Of a DNA stretch of 48,729 nt, positions 26,421 through 36,023 are shown one piece after another; the stretch's first letter is position 1; every line of letters begins with the position of its first letter. The DNA is from Crocosphaera watsonii WH 8501 (GTDB lineage: Bacteria > Cyanobacteriota > Cyanobacteriia > Cyanobacteriales > Microcystaceae): positions 14,640-63,368 of the forward strand of contig NZ_AADV02000008.1 of the NCBI RefSeq assembly GCF_000167195.1, written 5' to 3'. The notes below the pieces were generated by a model. It had not been told where the DNA came from and searched no databases. It saw only the letters and a list, made by a program, of their open reading frames with translations. Made by a program: the position numbers and the translations under genes.

Positions 26421-28280
26421 CGCAACAAAAAAGTCTTATTGAAAAGCACTACAAACAACATCAGTTGAGTCAACAAAAATATAAGCCCTGTGATTTAGCG
26501 TAAAATTTAAGCTAATTTATTACGGCTATTTTAATGACTAACATTCCCCGAATCAAGTCTTTTTAAAACCTCAAATAAAAACAACAATATGAGAAAAAAA
26601 AAGAATAGTAAGATAGTTTTTTGTTAGCGGAGATTATCCGCTAACCCTGTGTATTTTTGTGCAGAGAGATAGGGGGATCAAGAAAAATCTATCCCCCATC
26701 GGCTCCGGAGCCTTTTACATCTCTAATCCTGGGGGACTCCGACCAGCTAATGACAATAATTCGCATAATTGGACAATGGCATTTTGCCCCTGTAATCTCA
26801 TGGTCTCTAAAAAACTGAACATTTGGGTGACTAACTCTGCACCCCAGTCGCTTCTTGCTCCCCCACTTACTTTGCGGTGAATGACAATGGGACGTAAAGC
26901 TCTCTCAGCATCATTATTATCTGGTTTGACTTCAGGATAAGTTAGAAAGGTGAACCACTCTTCCCAATGACGTTTGAGACGGTTAATCAATCTTTGTGCA
27001 TCATAAGGCCATCCTTTTTTGGGAGTTGCTTTAAAAATCTTTTGCAGTGAGTTCTCGACTTCTGTTCTTTTGGAGCCTAAGTCTTCAAGGGTTAAATTTC
27101 GAGCATGATAATGACGATAATGGATACGGGCGGTTGCTAAAACTTGCTGTACATCGGCAACAAATTCTCGATTCGCTTGAAAACGACTGGTTTTAAGGGA
27201 CTCTAACTCTCGTTCTAAATGTGCCAGACATTTCTGTTTGGCCATCGCACTTTGTCTAAAGTAGGCACTATAGCAGTCACTGGTGAGGATGCCCTTAAAA
27301 TCTGCTCCTAACAATTTCTCGACTTCTGCGGAGCTTCTAGTGGGAGCCAACATCAACACACAGACCTCATTTGATGTGGCTACCCAAACCCAATACTTGA
27401 TGCCATCGATGCAATAACTGGTTTCGTCAACACATCGGATTCCTGGCTGCTGGATGTACTTTAACCACTGTTGGGTCAAGGGTTCTAAACTTTCTTGAAA
27501 CCATTTGTGCATTTTGGCAAGGCTCCCTTGAGAAATGGGAATGCCAAAGACATACTCTATAAAATGTTCCTGTTTACGCCATGTAAGATTACCCCCATAG
27601 CCAAGCCAGCCCAGGATGCTACTTAATCGCGCCCCATAACGGAATCCTTCTTTAACTCCCAATGGAACAGGACTGTAATCTGACCATCCACAACTAGGAC
27701 ATTTATAGAATCCGCGACGATATTCCCTGATTTCTATGGGTTGGTCTACTACTTCAGCCACTTGCTGGACTTTTTCGGGAACTACTTCATCTCGTTCCAC
27801 TGAACCCCCACAAACAGGACAGTTTTCTAGTTCTAAAGGGACTATCTTATCGGGCTGACCAAAACCATTACGGGTCTTCCCTGGGTGGTCATATTTTGGT
27901 CCGCGTTTAAATCCTTTTTTGCGTTTCTTTTTGTCAGAAGGCTTTTTTAGTGGGTCTGATGATGGGGGGACTGAACTGTTTTTTGAGTTACGGTTTTTTA
28001 GCTTATCTCTCTCTTCTTTCAATTTTTCAATTTCTTGCTGTTGTGTAGAGATTTGTTGTTGTTGCTGGTCAATCAGTCTTTGTTGAAGAGATAACTGTTG
28101 TTGTGCCTTGACTAGCTACTCAATCATGAAGACATTGTTCGCCAACTGTTCATCGGCGATAGCTCTAACTAGCTTTGAATCAATGGTAGCATTTGTGGTC
28201 ATAACCCCCACTATACATAAAAATCCCCGATTTTACCTTTATGTTGTCAAGACAGATTTTTTATTGCGGTGAGCAATTAC
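26409..28280 (-). mobile_element. IS66-family element, 1.9 kb, no target duplication
   Basis: The ends begin GTAA, as in IS66 elements: GTAACTGCTCACCGCAAC at 26409 and, in reverse complement, GTAATTGCTCACCGCAAT ending at 28280. The first 24 bp differ at two positions. The flanking 8-mers (CTTTGAAA and TGCTATAG) are not the same, so the usual 8-bp target duplication is absent. The element carries only the large transposase (TnpC) with a nonsense codon, and no tnpA/tnpB. Both neighbouring genes run into its ends. Confidence 0.9.
26715..28202 (-). pseudogene. IS66 transposase (TnpC) with internal TAG
   Basis: The frame runs from ATG 28202 (MTTNATIDSK) to the stop at 26715, interrupted by TAG at 28116-28118 (codon 29). 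An ATG at 28022 could start a 435-residue product. Visible parts are a Gln-rich coiled coil, the SKNSSVPPSSDP linker, a zinc finger (CPVCGG and CPSCG), the catalytic residues in CVDETSYCIDG (D), LTSDCYSAYF (D) and NNDAERALRP (E), and the C-terminal IS66 extension. Without the N-terminal coiled coil the protein may not dimerise. The copy is probably dead unless the stop is bypassed. Confidence 0.88.
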
Positions 28281-28734
28281 TGCTATAGTATATTTCTATA
28301 ACATGAGCCTGACTTAAATTAACATCGATTAGGGTGCTATCTGTGAAATCAGTCTTATTGATTTGAGTGCCTTTAACGGAAACATTCCGTAAATAAGCTT
28401 CACTAAAATCAGTTCTTTTTAAACAGGCATAATCAAGATCAGTATTGTCTATAAAAGCATAGTGACAAATTGCCTCTTCTAAGTTAGACTTCCTTAAATT
28501 AGTATCATTAAGCTTAGCACGATAGAGATTAGAATCAGCAAGGTTAACATCCTTTAGATTAGCCCTTTGTAGATGAGTTCCTTGTAAATTTGCCCCCTGT
28601 AAATTAACCCCTAAAAAATTAACATCTTCCAGATTTAGCCCACTCAAATCTAAACCACTAAGGTCAATATCAGAAAAGTGTCTTTCTCCTAAAGCATATC
28701 TCTGTTTGAGTTCGCTCAATCTGAACCTAAGCAT
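28261..28734 (-). pseudogene. Pentapeptide-repeat protein truncated at its 3' end by IS66
   Basis: The 157 residues contain around 18 pentapeptides (LDLSGLNLEDVNFLG, ANLQG, ANLKD, ADLNY type) and no signal peptide. The last nine residues (YYSSNCSPQ) are encoded largely by the IS66 right end, and the stop codon lies inside it. The true C-terminus is lost. The truncated protein could still fold, because pentapeptide helices are modular. Confidence 0.85.
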
Positions 28735-29504
28735 CCTGCACCCCTTAATAAAAGTTCATAAAACTACATAATGCTTACCAAATTAGCAGTCACTGACAGT
28801 AGTTGTCAATAAGTATTATTACATAATAGAATTGAAACGATGAAAAAACGTCATAAAGTAATAAAAAGATAGTTGCAACCAAAATTGTGCCAGTGCCAGT
28901 GTTTATTCGTGTACCACAAAAAAAGCAAATTGACAAATGAAACTTTCTCAGTGATATTACTTACTTTTGTCAAAGGTCTAGCGTTTAGGTTATATTCGGG
29001 TTAAAATAATAGACAGTTGTGCCAACGGCCTGAAATGCCAAGGCAACTATGCTTCCCTAGTTGTTAGGGGGACACTTGCAAAGCGCAACCCTTAAAGGTT
29101 AATCCACTAGGGTTGACTATTCTAATCAAAAACGCCGATAAAACACTAACGTCTTTATCAGAGTTACCAACTCATAACTATCCACCTAGACAGCGTATCA
29201 ATATATAATGTCAACGAAGCGCAAGTTTATTCTTAAGGATTTTCCAAAATGTTGAATAAACCATCCTGTTGTTAAACGGGTAGAGACACCCAAAAGCACC
29301 AAGGAACGTCCCCTAATGGGATAAGTCAGTACCATTAGCCCACTGACATTAGGTTAAGGATAAAAATGAGTCGAGTTCACCACTGTTTTCGCTTGACTTG
29401 ATCTGTCAAAATGTTTAATCCTAAACAGTTTTTCAAGCAATTTAAGCCAAGAATTCAGGAATTATAACCTGCCATCGTCTCTTACAAACGTTTGAGGGAA
29501 TTGA
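28735..29504 (+). promoter_or_regulatory. Long structured leader region of rne
   Basis: No gene is found in these 770 bp. From about 29055 to the rne start at 29505, five perfect or near-perfect hairpins follow one another: CCCTA/TAGGG (29055-29069), CAACCCT/AGGGTTG (29086-29115), GATAAA/TTTATC (29137-29159), GTTTATTC/GAATAAAC (29225-29261), and a nested CCTAAT-GTCAGT/ACTGAC-ATTAGG (29312-29353). A TAAAAT box at 29002-29007 could be the -10 element. RNase E controls its own mRNA through the leader in other bacteria; a similar function here is inference. Confidence 0.6.
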
Positions 29505-31541
29505 ATGCCAAAACAAATCATTATCGCAGAACAACACCACATAGCTGCCGTCTTTTGGGAAGATCAAATACAAGAATTAGTAGTTGCCACCGGAAACCAA
29601 CAAGTTAGCGACATATTCTTAGGGGTGGTAGAAAACGTCATCCCCGGTATTGATGCAGCCTTTGTTAATATTGGAGATGCCGAAAGAAACGGCTTTATCC
29701 ATGTCACAGATTTAGGTCCGTTGCGTCTCAAAAGGAGTGCTGGTGCCATTACCGAACTTTTAACGCCCCAACAAAAAGTGCTGGTTCAGGTAATGAAAGA
29801 ACCAACTGGTAACAAAGGGCCGAGATTAACTGGTAATATTAGCCTTCCTGGACGTTATATCGTACTAATGCCCCACGGTAAAGGGGTGAACCTTTCTAGA
29901 CGTATGCGCAACGATGACGAACGAAGTCGCTTAAGGGCTTTGGCTATCCTCATTAAACCTGCTGGTATGGGCTTATTAGTCCGTACCGAAGCCGAAGGCA
30001 AAGCCGAAGAAGCGATTATGGAGGACTTAGAATCTTTACAGAAACAATGGGAGTCGATCCAAGTTCAAGCCACCTCAACCCGCGCTCCTTCCCTGTTGAA
30101 CCGTGACGATGATTTTATTCAAAAGGTTTTACGGGATATGTACAGCGCGGATGTCAACCGTATTGTGGTGGATAACCCCAACAGTGTCAAACGAGTCAAA
30201 CAGCATTTGATGAACTGGAGTGGAGGTAGACCCCCCGAAGGAGTATTAATCGACCACCATCAGGAGTCCATGTCCGTCTTAGACTATTTCCGGGTCAATG
30301 CTGCGGTCAGAGAAGCCCTAAAACCTAGAGTGGATCTACCTTCTGGGGGCTATATCATCATCGAACCCACGGAAGCTTTAACCGTCATCGACGTTAACTC
30401 TGGGTCCTTTACCCGTTCAGCTACCTCACGGGAAACCGTCCTCTGGACCAATAGCGAAGCCGCCACAGAAATCGCTCGTCAGTTAAGACTAAGAAACATT
30501 GGAGGGGTGATTATTGTGGATTTCATCGATATGGACTCCCGAAGAGATCAACTTAAATTACTGGAACATTTCAACAAAGCCCTAAAAGTCGATAAAGCTA
30601 GACCCCAAATCGCTCAACTCTCAGAACTGGGATTAGTAGAATTAACCCGTAAACGCCAGGGTAAAAACATTTATGAGTTGTTTGGGCAACCCTGTCCCCA
30701 GTGCGGTGGTTTAGGGCATTTAGCCCATCTTCCCGGAGAATCGAAATTAGTCGCTCTCGAATCTGTTTCTAATAACCCCCTTCCCCTTCCTATACCAGCA
30801 CCCAACGCGAAACCAGTTGAAAAACCTTCAGAAGCCAATGATAGTGCTTGGGACTCTCTCCTAGAAGATGAGGATAGCGATAACCCAGATCAACTAGAAT
30901 TGTTACATCATCCCAGTTATCAAGAGCAGAATAATAACGCCACTAACCGTCGTCGTCGTCGTCGTCCCCCGACACAAGCTCCTAATTTGGTCAACAAAGA
31001 AAAAGAAGAAACTCCCGTCCCCAGTAAACCAGTTACTAATGTGGCAGTAAAAGAGACTGAAGAGAACAAAGAATCTAGTAATGAAAATCGCAGAGAAAGA
31101 GTCCCTCGACATTTGCGCCGTGAAGATGCTCCCGTAGAACGGGTTTCTGTGGAAATGACCCCTACAGAACAAAATGTTTACGCCCTGATGGGAATTTCTC
31201 CCTTAGTTCGTGTTGACCAAGAATTTAAAGATCCTAAATCTGTTTTGGTTTCTGTAAAATCACCAGAGGGGTTTGAAAGAAAAAAAGTTGAAAAAACTCC
31301 TCAAAAGAGCAAACAAACAGAGACAGCAACCCCTAGCCAAAAGCAAATGATGATTGATTTAACAAATACGAAAAATAACAGCCCCACAGAATCTCTTACA
31401 GTAGAAGAGGCTATGGAAACAAACAATAATGATGAAAATGTCGCGGATACTGACACCACTGAATCTTCTGGTGAAGATGATCTCAAACGAGTTGTTCGTC
31501 GCCGTCGCCGTCGTTCCTCCGCTAAAGACTCAGATGAATAA
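29505..31541 (+). CDS. rne: Ribonuclease E/G
   Basis: RNase E starts mRNA decay and processes rRNA and sRNA-targeted transcripts. The 678-residue protein has an S1 RNA-binding domain (about 36-120), a 5'-sensor region (about 120-200), the DNase I-like catalytic site with D296 (VIDVNSG) and D339 (IIVDFIDM), and the zinc-link CPQC (C397, C400). After residue 420 the tail is disordered and Arg/Glu-rich. It ends with RRRRRRSSA at 665-673, the short motif reported to bind PNPase in cyanobacteria. The partner gene rnhB is not downstream. The long structured leader suggests self-regulation. Confidence 0.97.
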   Translation: MPKQIIIAEQHHIAAVFWEDQIQELVVATGNQQVSDIFLGVVENVIPGIDAAFVNIGDAERNGFIHVTDLGPLRLKRSAGAITELLTPQQKVLVQVMKEPTGNKGPRLTGNISLPGRYIVLMPHGKGVNLSRRMRNDDERSRLRALAILIKPAGMGLLVRTEAEGKAEEAIMEDLESLQKQWESIQVQATSTRAPSLLNRDDDFIQKVLRDMYSADVNRIVVDNPNSVKRVKQHLMNWSGGRPPEGVLIDHHQESMSVLDYFRVNAAVREALKPRVDLPSGGYIIIEPTEALTVIDVNSGSFTRSATSRETVLWTNSEAATEIARQLRLRNIGGVIIVDFIDMDSRRDQLKLLEHFNKALKVDKARPQIAQLSELGLVELTRKRQGKNIYELFGQPCPQCGGLGHLAHLPGESKLVALESVSNNPLPLPIPAPNAKPVEKPSEANDSAWDSLLEDEDSDNPDQLELLHHPSYQEQNNNATNRRRRRRPPTQAPNLVNKEKEETPVPSKPVTNVAVKETEENKESSNENRRERVPRHLRREDAPVERVSVEMTPTEQNVYALMGISPLVRVDQEFKDPKSVLVSVKSPEGFERKKVEKTPQKSKQTETATPSQKQMMIDLTNTKNNSPTESLTVEEAMETNNNDENVADTDTTESSGEDDLKRVVRRRRRRSSAKDSDE

Positions 31542-31600
31542 AGGTTAATATTCCTTAATATTTTTGATAGTTTCAGTTTTGAGAATGGGAACAATACAAG

Positions 31601-31647
31601 CAAGGGGTTGGGATTATTCTTCAACTTTTTTTCCAAATAACCCCTTG
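31601..31647 (+). terminator. Terminator-like hairpin after rne
   Basis: CAAGGGGTT (31601-31609) pairs perfectly with AACCCCTTG (31639-31647), 60 bp after the rne stop. The T-tract lies within the loop rather than after the stem, so it is not a classical intrinsic terminator, but it probably stabilises the 3' end. Confidence 0.5.
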
Positions 31648-31704
31648 TCAGGTTGGTTATGATAACAATGTTGGGTTAATCAAGCTAGTAACTATTATTA
31701 GTTT

Positions 31705-31724
31705 TCAATCACAATTGTGATTGA
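31705..31724. promoter_or_regulatory. Perfect 20-bp palindrome, possible operator
   Basis: TCAATCACAATTGTGATTGA is an uninterrupted palindrome 165 bp before the Mo-nitrogenase-family gene. It does not match the NtcA consensus (GTA-N8-TAC). It might be a site for a dimeric regulator. The rest of 31648-31888 shows nothing else. Confidence 0.45.
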
Positions 31725-31888
31725 GATAGAAAAAAATCAATCAAAAAAGATTAGCCATTAGGACAAGTTTTTGTCTATGATGTTACTAGCGTTATTTAAG
31801 GAAAACCTTAAAAACATTGTTTCATTTTTGACAAATCCCATTCTCTTATCAAAACTGTTCCCTTATTAATGTAATAAGGAATTCTATC

Positions 31889-32239
31889 ATGAATGTAACA
31901 TATTATACCGTCAGAAATTTTGTTTTAGGCTATGGTTCTTCTGAGTCTAATTCTCCTTCTAAATGGTTAAAAGCTCCAGGAGCAAAAATATTACAAATTT
32001 TAAGATATCGCCTAGAGCATCAAGAAATTAGCGATCGCACCTTTGCCCATCGTCTTTGCCGTCTTATTCCTGCTCAATGTCCTTTTGAAAGGAAAATTGA
32101 GTTTTTCGGTCATATATTACTCAGTATCCCCCCTCTGTGTAAACTTAACCCCTTATACGATGATTTAATGGCCTTACGCTTCCGCGCCCTTTGTTATCTC
32201 GCTGAAGAATGGGGAGAAGATATTAGTCAATATTGTTAA
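31889..32239 (+). CDS. Mo-dependent nitrogenase C-terminal domain family protein
   Basis: The 116-residue protein matches the small cyanobacterial family (Mo-nitro_C) with FAHRLCRLIPAQCPFER (about 52-68) and the PPLCKLNPLY and LRFRALCYLAEE blocks (about 80-110). It has several conserved Cys. The family name comes from genes near nitrogenase clusters; the function is not known, and members occur in non-diazotrophs too. The gene is separate from rne and followed by the IS630 element. No nif genes are visible. Confidence 0.88.
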   Translation: MNVTYYTVRNFVLGYGSSESNSPSKWLKAPGAKILQILRYRLEHQEISDRTFAHRLCRLIPAQCPFERKIEFFGHILLSIPPLCKLNPLYDDLMALRFRALCYLAEEWGEDISQYC

Positions 32240-32309
32240 TAACTAATACTAATGTACCCAAAAGTTCTCGAAGTAGTGTACTATTACAACGCTTTAAATT
32301 AACCCCCTA

Positions 32310-33687
32310 GTGCAGCTTAGCAAAAACAATCCACCAGTCACTTATGATCTTTAAAGCCCTTAAATTTCCAAACGAACGGCTTAGCAAAATGTTGATTAAA
32401 GTAATCAATAAAATTGAGAATTTTTTGGGATAGTTCTTCAGTTGAACGGACAGTAATTCTTTTGAGTAAACGCCTGACTAAGATCGAAAACCAACACTCA
32501 ATTTGATTAAGCCACGATGTATTTTGGGGAATATAAACAAAGCTAATTCGATGAGATTCATCTGATAAAAAATCTGCTCTGCTGTCCATAGATTGCAAAA
32601 TCCCCTCCTTTCCTTTTCTTCCCAAATCAATAGTAATTCCACAGCTTTCTGCTACTAATTTGACTAAGCTTTCCGATTTATGAGTGTTGAGTTGATCTAC
32701 AATAAAAATCCATTCTGCTTTTTCATCAATCTTAATCGTTCTCTGGATATGTTCAGAAAAATCTTGTTCTGTTCTTGTCGGTCCAATAGAGGGACTAACA
32801 ACTTTTCCTCTTGCCACATCCCAGTTCGCAATCAAGCTTAAAGTTCCGTGTCTTTCATATTCAAATTCGATTTTTTCTACTTGTTTAGGCTTGATTCTTT
32901 TGTTCGGAAATAATCTCTCAAGAGCTTGAATCCCTGTCATTTCATCTGTACTAATTAAATGAATTCCTTGTTCTAACAAAGTTTTAGCTTCTTGATGAAG
33001 TTCACAGATATATTTGACTTGCTTTTTAAATTTTAAGGGATCATCAATTTTGGCATTTAACCAGTAACGAACGAGATGTGGTTGTAATGTCGCTTCTTTT
33101 TAAAAAACGCCCCACACTACGGGGGGAAATCTTTTCGACAATTCCTCTTTTTATGGCTTCATCCGCCAACTCTGAAGGTGTCCAATGGCTCACTGGTCTG
33201 TCTGATTTTTCACATTCTTCACAAGCGATCGCTACAATCTGGACTACTTGTTCGACCGTAAAGGATTTTGTTGTTCCAGGTCTTGGGCGATCGCTTAAAA
33301 TTCCTTTGATCAAGACCATTAATGCTTTCTCCGTTACCTGTTGTTCTTCGGCGGCACTCAGTTTTTCTCTCTCCTCAAACCATCGCGATCGCCACTGACG
33401 CACTTGTACTCGGTCTAATTCTAATCTTCGACTAATCGAACTATTGCTCTCTCCTGATGCTGCGGCTAAGATTAGCTTGGCTCGTCTAACAAGGCGATAG
33501 GGGTTTGTTGTCCCTCTCACTATTTGTTGGAGTACTGTTTTCTGTAGGTTGGAGAGGTTAATTGGCAATGCTTTTATCATGGACATCAACTTCGAGATTC
33601 TTCCGTTAGTTTCATTGAAACACATTGTCGTGGCTAGTCACGAAAGTTTCTGTAAAAATCTGGTGGATTACTTTCGCCAAGCTGCAA
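32310..33687 (-). mobile_element. IS630-family insertion sequence with TA target duplication
   Basis: 28-bp inverted repeats lie at 32310-32337 and 33660-33687 (23 of 28 identical; both contain TGCAGCTT and AATCCACCAG). A TA dinucleotide flanks each end (32308-32309 and 33688-33689), which is the duplication typical of IS630/Tc1-mariner. The element, 1378 bp, contains one transposase in two frames. It interrupts the 3' part of the gene to its right. Confidence 0.92.
32338..33625 (-). pseudogene. IS630-family transposase in two frames
   Basis: The first frame (33625-33044) holds the helix-turn-helix region: LSNLQKTVLQQIVRG, then SRRLELDRVQVRQWRSRW. The second frame, open from 33096 to 32338, holds the DDE domain: STDEMTG (D), FIVDQLNTHKS (D) and SWLNQIECWFSIL (E). 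A +1 shift at TTTTTTAAAAAG (about 33097-33108, minus strand) joins FLK to EATLQPHLVRYWLN and gives a normal full-length enzyme. Some IS elements use programmed shifting at A/T runs; simple decay is equally possible. The 28-codon scrap at 7.4 kb is related. Confidence 0.88.
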
Positions 33688-34291
33688 TAGTTGTTTGAGT
33701 GTTAAAAGGTTTAATGCTTAATCCATCTGTTGCAAAGCTGACGTACTGTATTTCTACAACCTCTCCATCATGATTAGAAATTTCCATGGGTATTGTTTGA
33801 GAAAAAACAAACTTCAATGGGGTATAAGGATTACTTGAACTAATTAAATGTTCTCCAATTATTCCCTTAAGCTGATAAGTGACTAATTGTTCATTGTGGT
33901 AATTTTTCTGGATATCTAATTCAATCTTTGTGTCTCCTACCCACAAAGATAATGAGTCTAAAATCTCTGGAGACATGATATAAAATATTGTAAAACTAAT
34001 TTGATAATTATTGTTTTCTGCAAGGGGTATATATATATATGACTTATTTTCTGGCCCTGCCCATCTTAACCATTTATTTATAGGGTTATAGTAAAATCTA
34101 GGATACCAATTCTCTAAAAAAACAGCTTCAGAAAAATTAAAATTTATTTTGGTAAATCTTGACACTGATTGGTGCTTTTGTTGAAAATTAATCCTCAGAT
34201 AATCGACTTTTTTTTGATGATAATCTTTATGCTTTTGAGGATAAGGGGCAAAATATAAGTTTATATCTTCAGTAAAGTTTCTAATTTTTTC
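33668..34291 (-). pseudogene. C-terminal part of the sulfotransferase-linked protein, cut by IS630
   Basis: This segment is in the same frame as the sulfotransferase gene to its right and follows its TAA directly, without an ATG of its own (a GTG at 34165 is the only possible start). It reads on as EKIRNFTEDINLYFAPYP, and later FYYNPINKWLRWAGPEN and IYIPLAENNNYQISFTIFYI, which looks like a beta-sandwich accessory domain as seen behind glycan-modifying enzymes. The last six codons and stop come from the IS630 end. I do not recognise the domain. Confidence 0.6.
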
Positions 34292-35038
34292 TTAAAAAAT
34301 GGACTTAGCAAAAGAGTAAAGTTTTTGATCATAGTGATTGACATTTTGAATTATATTACACTCTTCTTCTGATGGTTTATAGTCAATATTTGCTTTTTCT
34401 CTCTTATTTAAAGAGCGGTTTAAAGGTCTAGGAGGAATCCCTAATGAATAGTTAAATAAAGCCACAGAATCCTCCATCAACTCACAAATACCCCAGAAAA
34501 ATAAGTTCAGTAAATTTTCTTTAGCTATATTCAAAATATTGTCATCACAATAGATAGGTTCTTGTTGTTTTTGGGGAAAAATTCCGGCTAAGAATCTTAC
34601 CTGTAAATTATCATAAAAACCTAAATAAGCAGATGATTTATAAAGTTCGCTCATGGATAAATGGTGAACTGCATTAAGATAATCTGCTTTTAAAGGACTA
34701 TGAGATAAACTCAATAGAAAATCTATGGTATTTTTGATATAATAATATTGGGAGATTTCTCTAGCTAAAGGCTGACGAAACCAAGTAAAAGTGTGAGGAG
34801 GTTTTGGTAATTTATCGTACCAATTTATACCCAAATGACCGCTAAAAAAATGATACTTTTTTATTTCTTCAGAGGTAAATGTTTCAAGTTCTTCGAGGAA
34901 ATGACAGGGTAGCCAGTCTTTTTCAGAATACAAATCCATCAACCAAGTTCTTATGCTAGTTCCTGCTGTTTTGGGTATATGTAAAAAGTGTAGAGAACGC
35001 AAAATATCATGGTGTATAGTTTGTGAAGAAATGCTCAT
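34292..35038 (-). CDS. Sulfotransferase-family protein
   Basis: The 248 residues begin with a PAPS-binding loop, FLHIPKTAGTSIRTWL (about 18-33), and have TWFRQPLAREISQYYY (about 84-99), the 3'-phosphate-binding motif of Golgi-type (family 2) sulfotransferases. It likely transfers sulfate from PAPS to a glycan. The gene may originally have been longer: after its TAA at 34292-34294 the frame continues open for about 200 codons. The neighbours on the same strand are glycosyltransferase pieces. Confidence 0.82.
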   Translation of the reverse strand: MSISSQTIHHDILRSLHFLHIPKTAGTSIRTWLMDLYSEKDWLPCHFLEELETFTSEEIKKYHFFSGHLGINWYDKLPKPPHTFTWFRQPLAREISQYYYIKNTIDFLLSLSHSPLKADYLNAVHHLSMSELYKSSAYLGFYDNLQVRFLAGIFPQKQQEPIYCDDNILNIAKENLLNLFFWGICELMEDSVALFNYSLGIPPRPLNRSLNKREKANIDYKPSEEECNIIQNVNHYDQKLYSFAKSIF

Positions 35039-35077
35039 ATTAAATTTGATATATTGATTAAATAAGTTCTAGGTTTT

Positions 35078-35837
35078 CTATTTAAAATAGGCCATTGGAA
35101 GCATAGTGGCACACCAATCTAAGGCTTTCTTAAACACTTGATATTCGTTAAAGAAAAATACATTACCCCAAGAATTATTCAAAGTTTGTGGAAAATTACA
35201 ATAATAAAAAACTTCATAAACAAAATCTGAGGAATGCTGATTTTCTCTGCGAGCAACAACAATATACCAATAATACTTTCTAACACGCATTTCTTGCACT
35301 AATACTTTAAGACTGTTAAAAGCATCAAAGTTAGCGAAAACATGATTTTTATCCCAAAATTCTGTGACAATAACAGGAATAGGATAATCGCTAACACAAA
35401 GGAACGTTAAATATCTCTTTTAAGGCGATTGCTGCTAGGGCTTCTTGTGGAGAAAAAACAACACATAAAATTCGTCTAGGCTGGATACCTTGGAACAGTT
35501 CGCTGAGTCTAGTAAAGGTTTCTGAACGAGATAATTCATCTATACAAAAACAGAAGTTAATATCACCAAAATCTTGGTGTCCGTCGTAGTAATCATGAAA
35601 ACGAATCGAAAGAATATTCTCACTATCAGAAAAAATATTTCTAATAATTACACCTGTTCCATGGCGCAGGTTAACCTCGTTAGGAGTTAGAATAACATCA
35701 GGATTTTTTAAGGAAATTTTGGGTAGAGATGAATCTCTTTTCGGGGTATTTGTTGTTTCATCCGTGATCAGTGAACTAAGTTCATCTCTGATTAGATTAT
35801 TTTTTGAAATTATTTCTTCTAGTGAAGTATTAGACAT
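35078..35837 (-). pseudogene. Frameshifted glycosyltransferase-like gene remnant
   Basis: The first frame (35837-35391) reads PDVILTPNEVNLRHGTGVII, ILSIRFHDYYDGHQDFGD and PRRILCVVFSPQEALAAIAL, like the N-terminal half of a cyanobacterial glycosyltransferase. It stops at TAG 35391-35393. The +1 frame continues with YPIPVIVTEFWDKNHVF and on through RKYYWYIVVARRENQ to the stop at 35078. One extra base in GTTCCTTTGTG (about 35396-35406) would explain the break. The join lacks the usual nucleotide-sugar-binding E(x7)E region, so an internal deletion is likely too. Function is not certain. Confidence 0.55.
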
Positions 35838-36023
35838 TACTTTGTTCCCAATATTCCCTAATAAATAATAGTATTTATTAAAAAAATATAGCCTTTTCTG
35901 AGATGGACATTCTCTGTATTTATATTGTTCCCCGTTAATTTCATTTTTTCAGTAAAAATATTAGTGGGGAGGAACATCTCCCACTAATTCTTTTCTTATC
36001 CTTGATTTAGAAAATACGACAAG

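Noticed and set aside
28735-29504. tmRNA, RNase P RNA or SRP RNA in the rne leader
   Set aside because: None of the diagnostic conserved sequences of these RNAs is present; only generic hairpins are seen.
31301-31636. Arg-rich minus-strand ORF opposite the rne C-terminus
   Set aside because: It is the mirror of the Arg/Ser codons in the disordered rne tail and has no homology of its own.
31889-32239. Evidence of a nif cluster
   Set aside because: The Mo-nitrogenase C-terminal-domain family occurs outside nif regions, and no nif gene is visible here.
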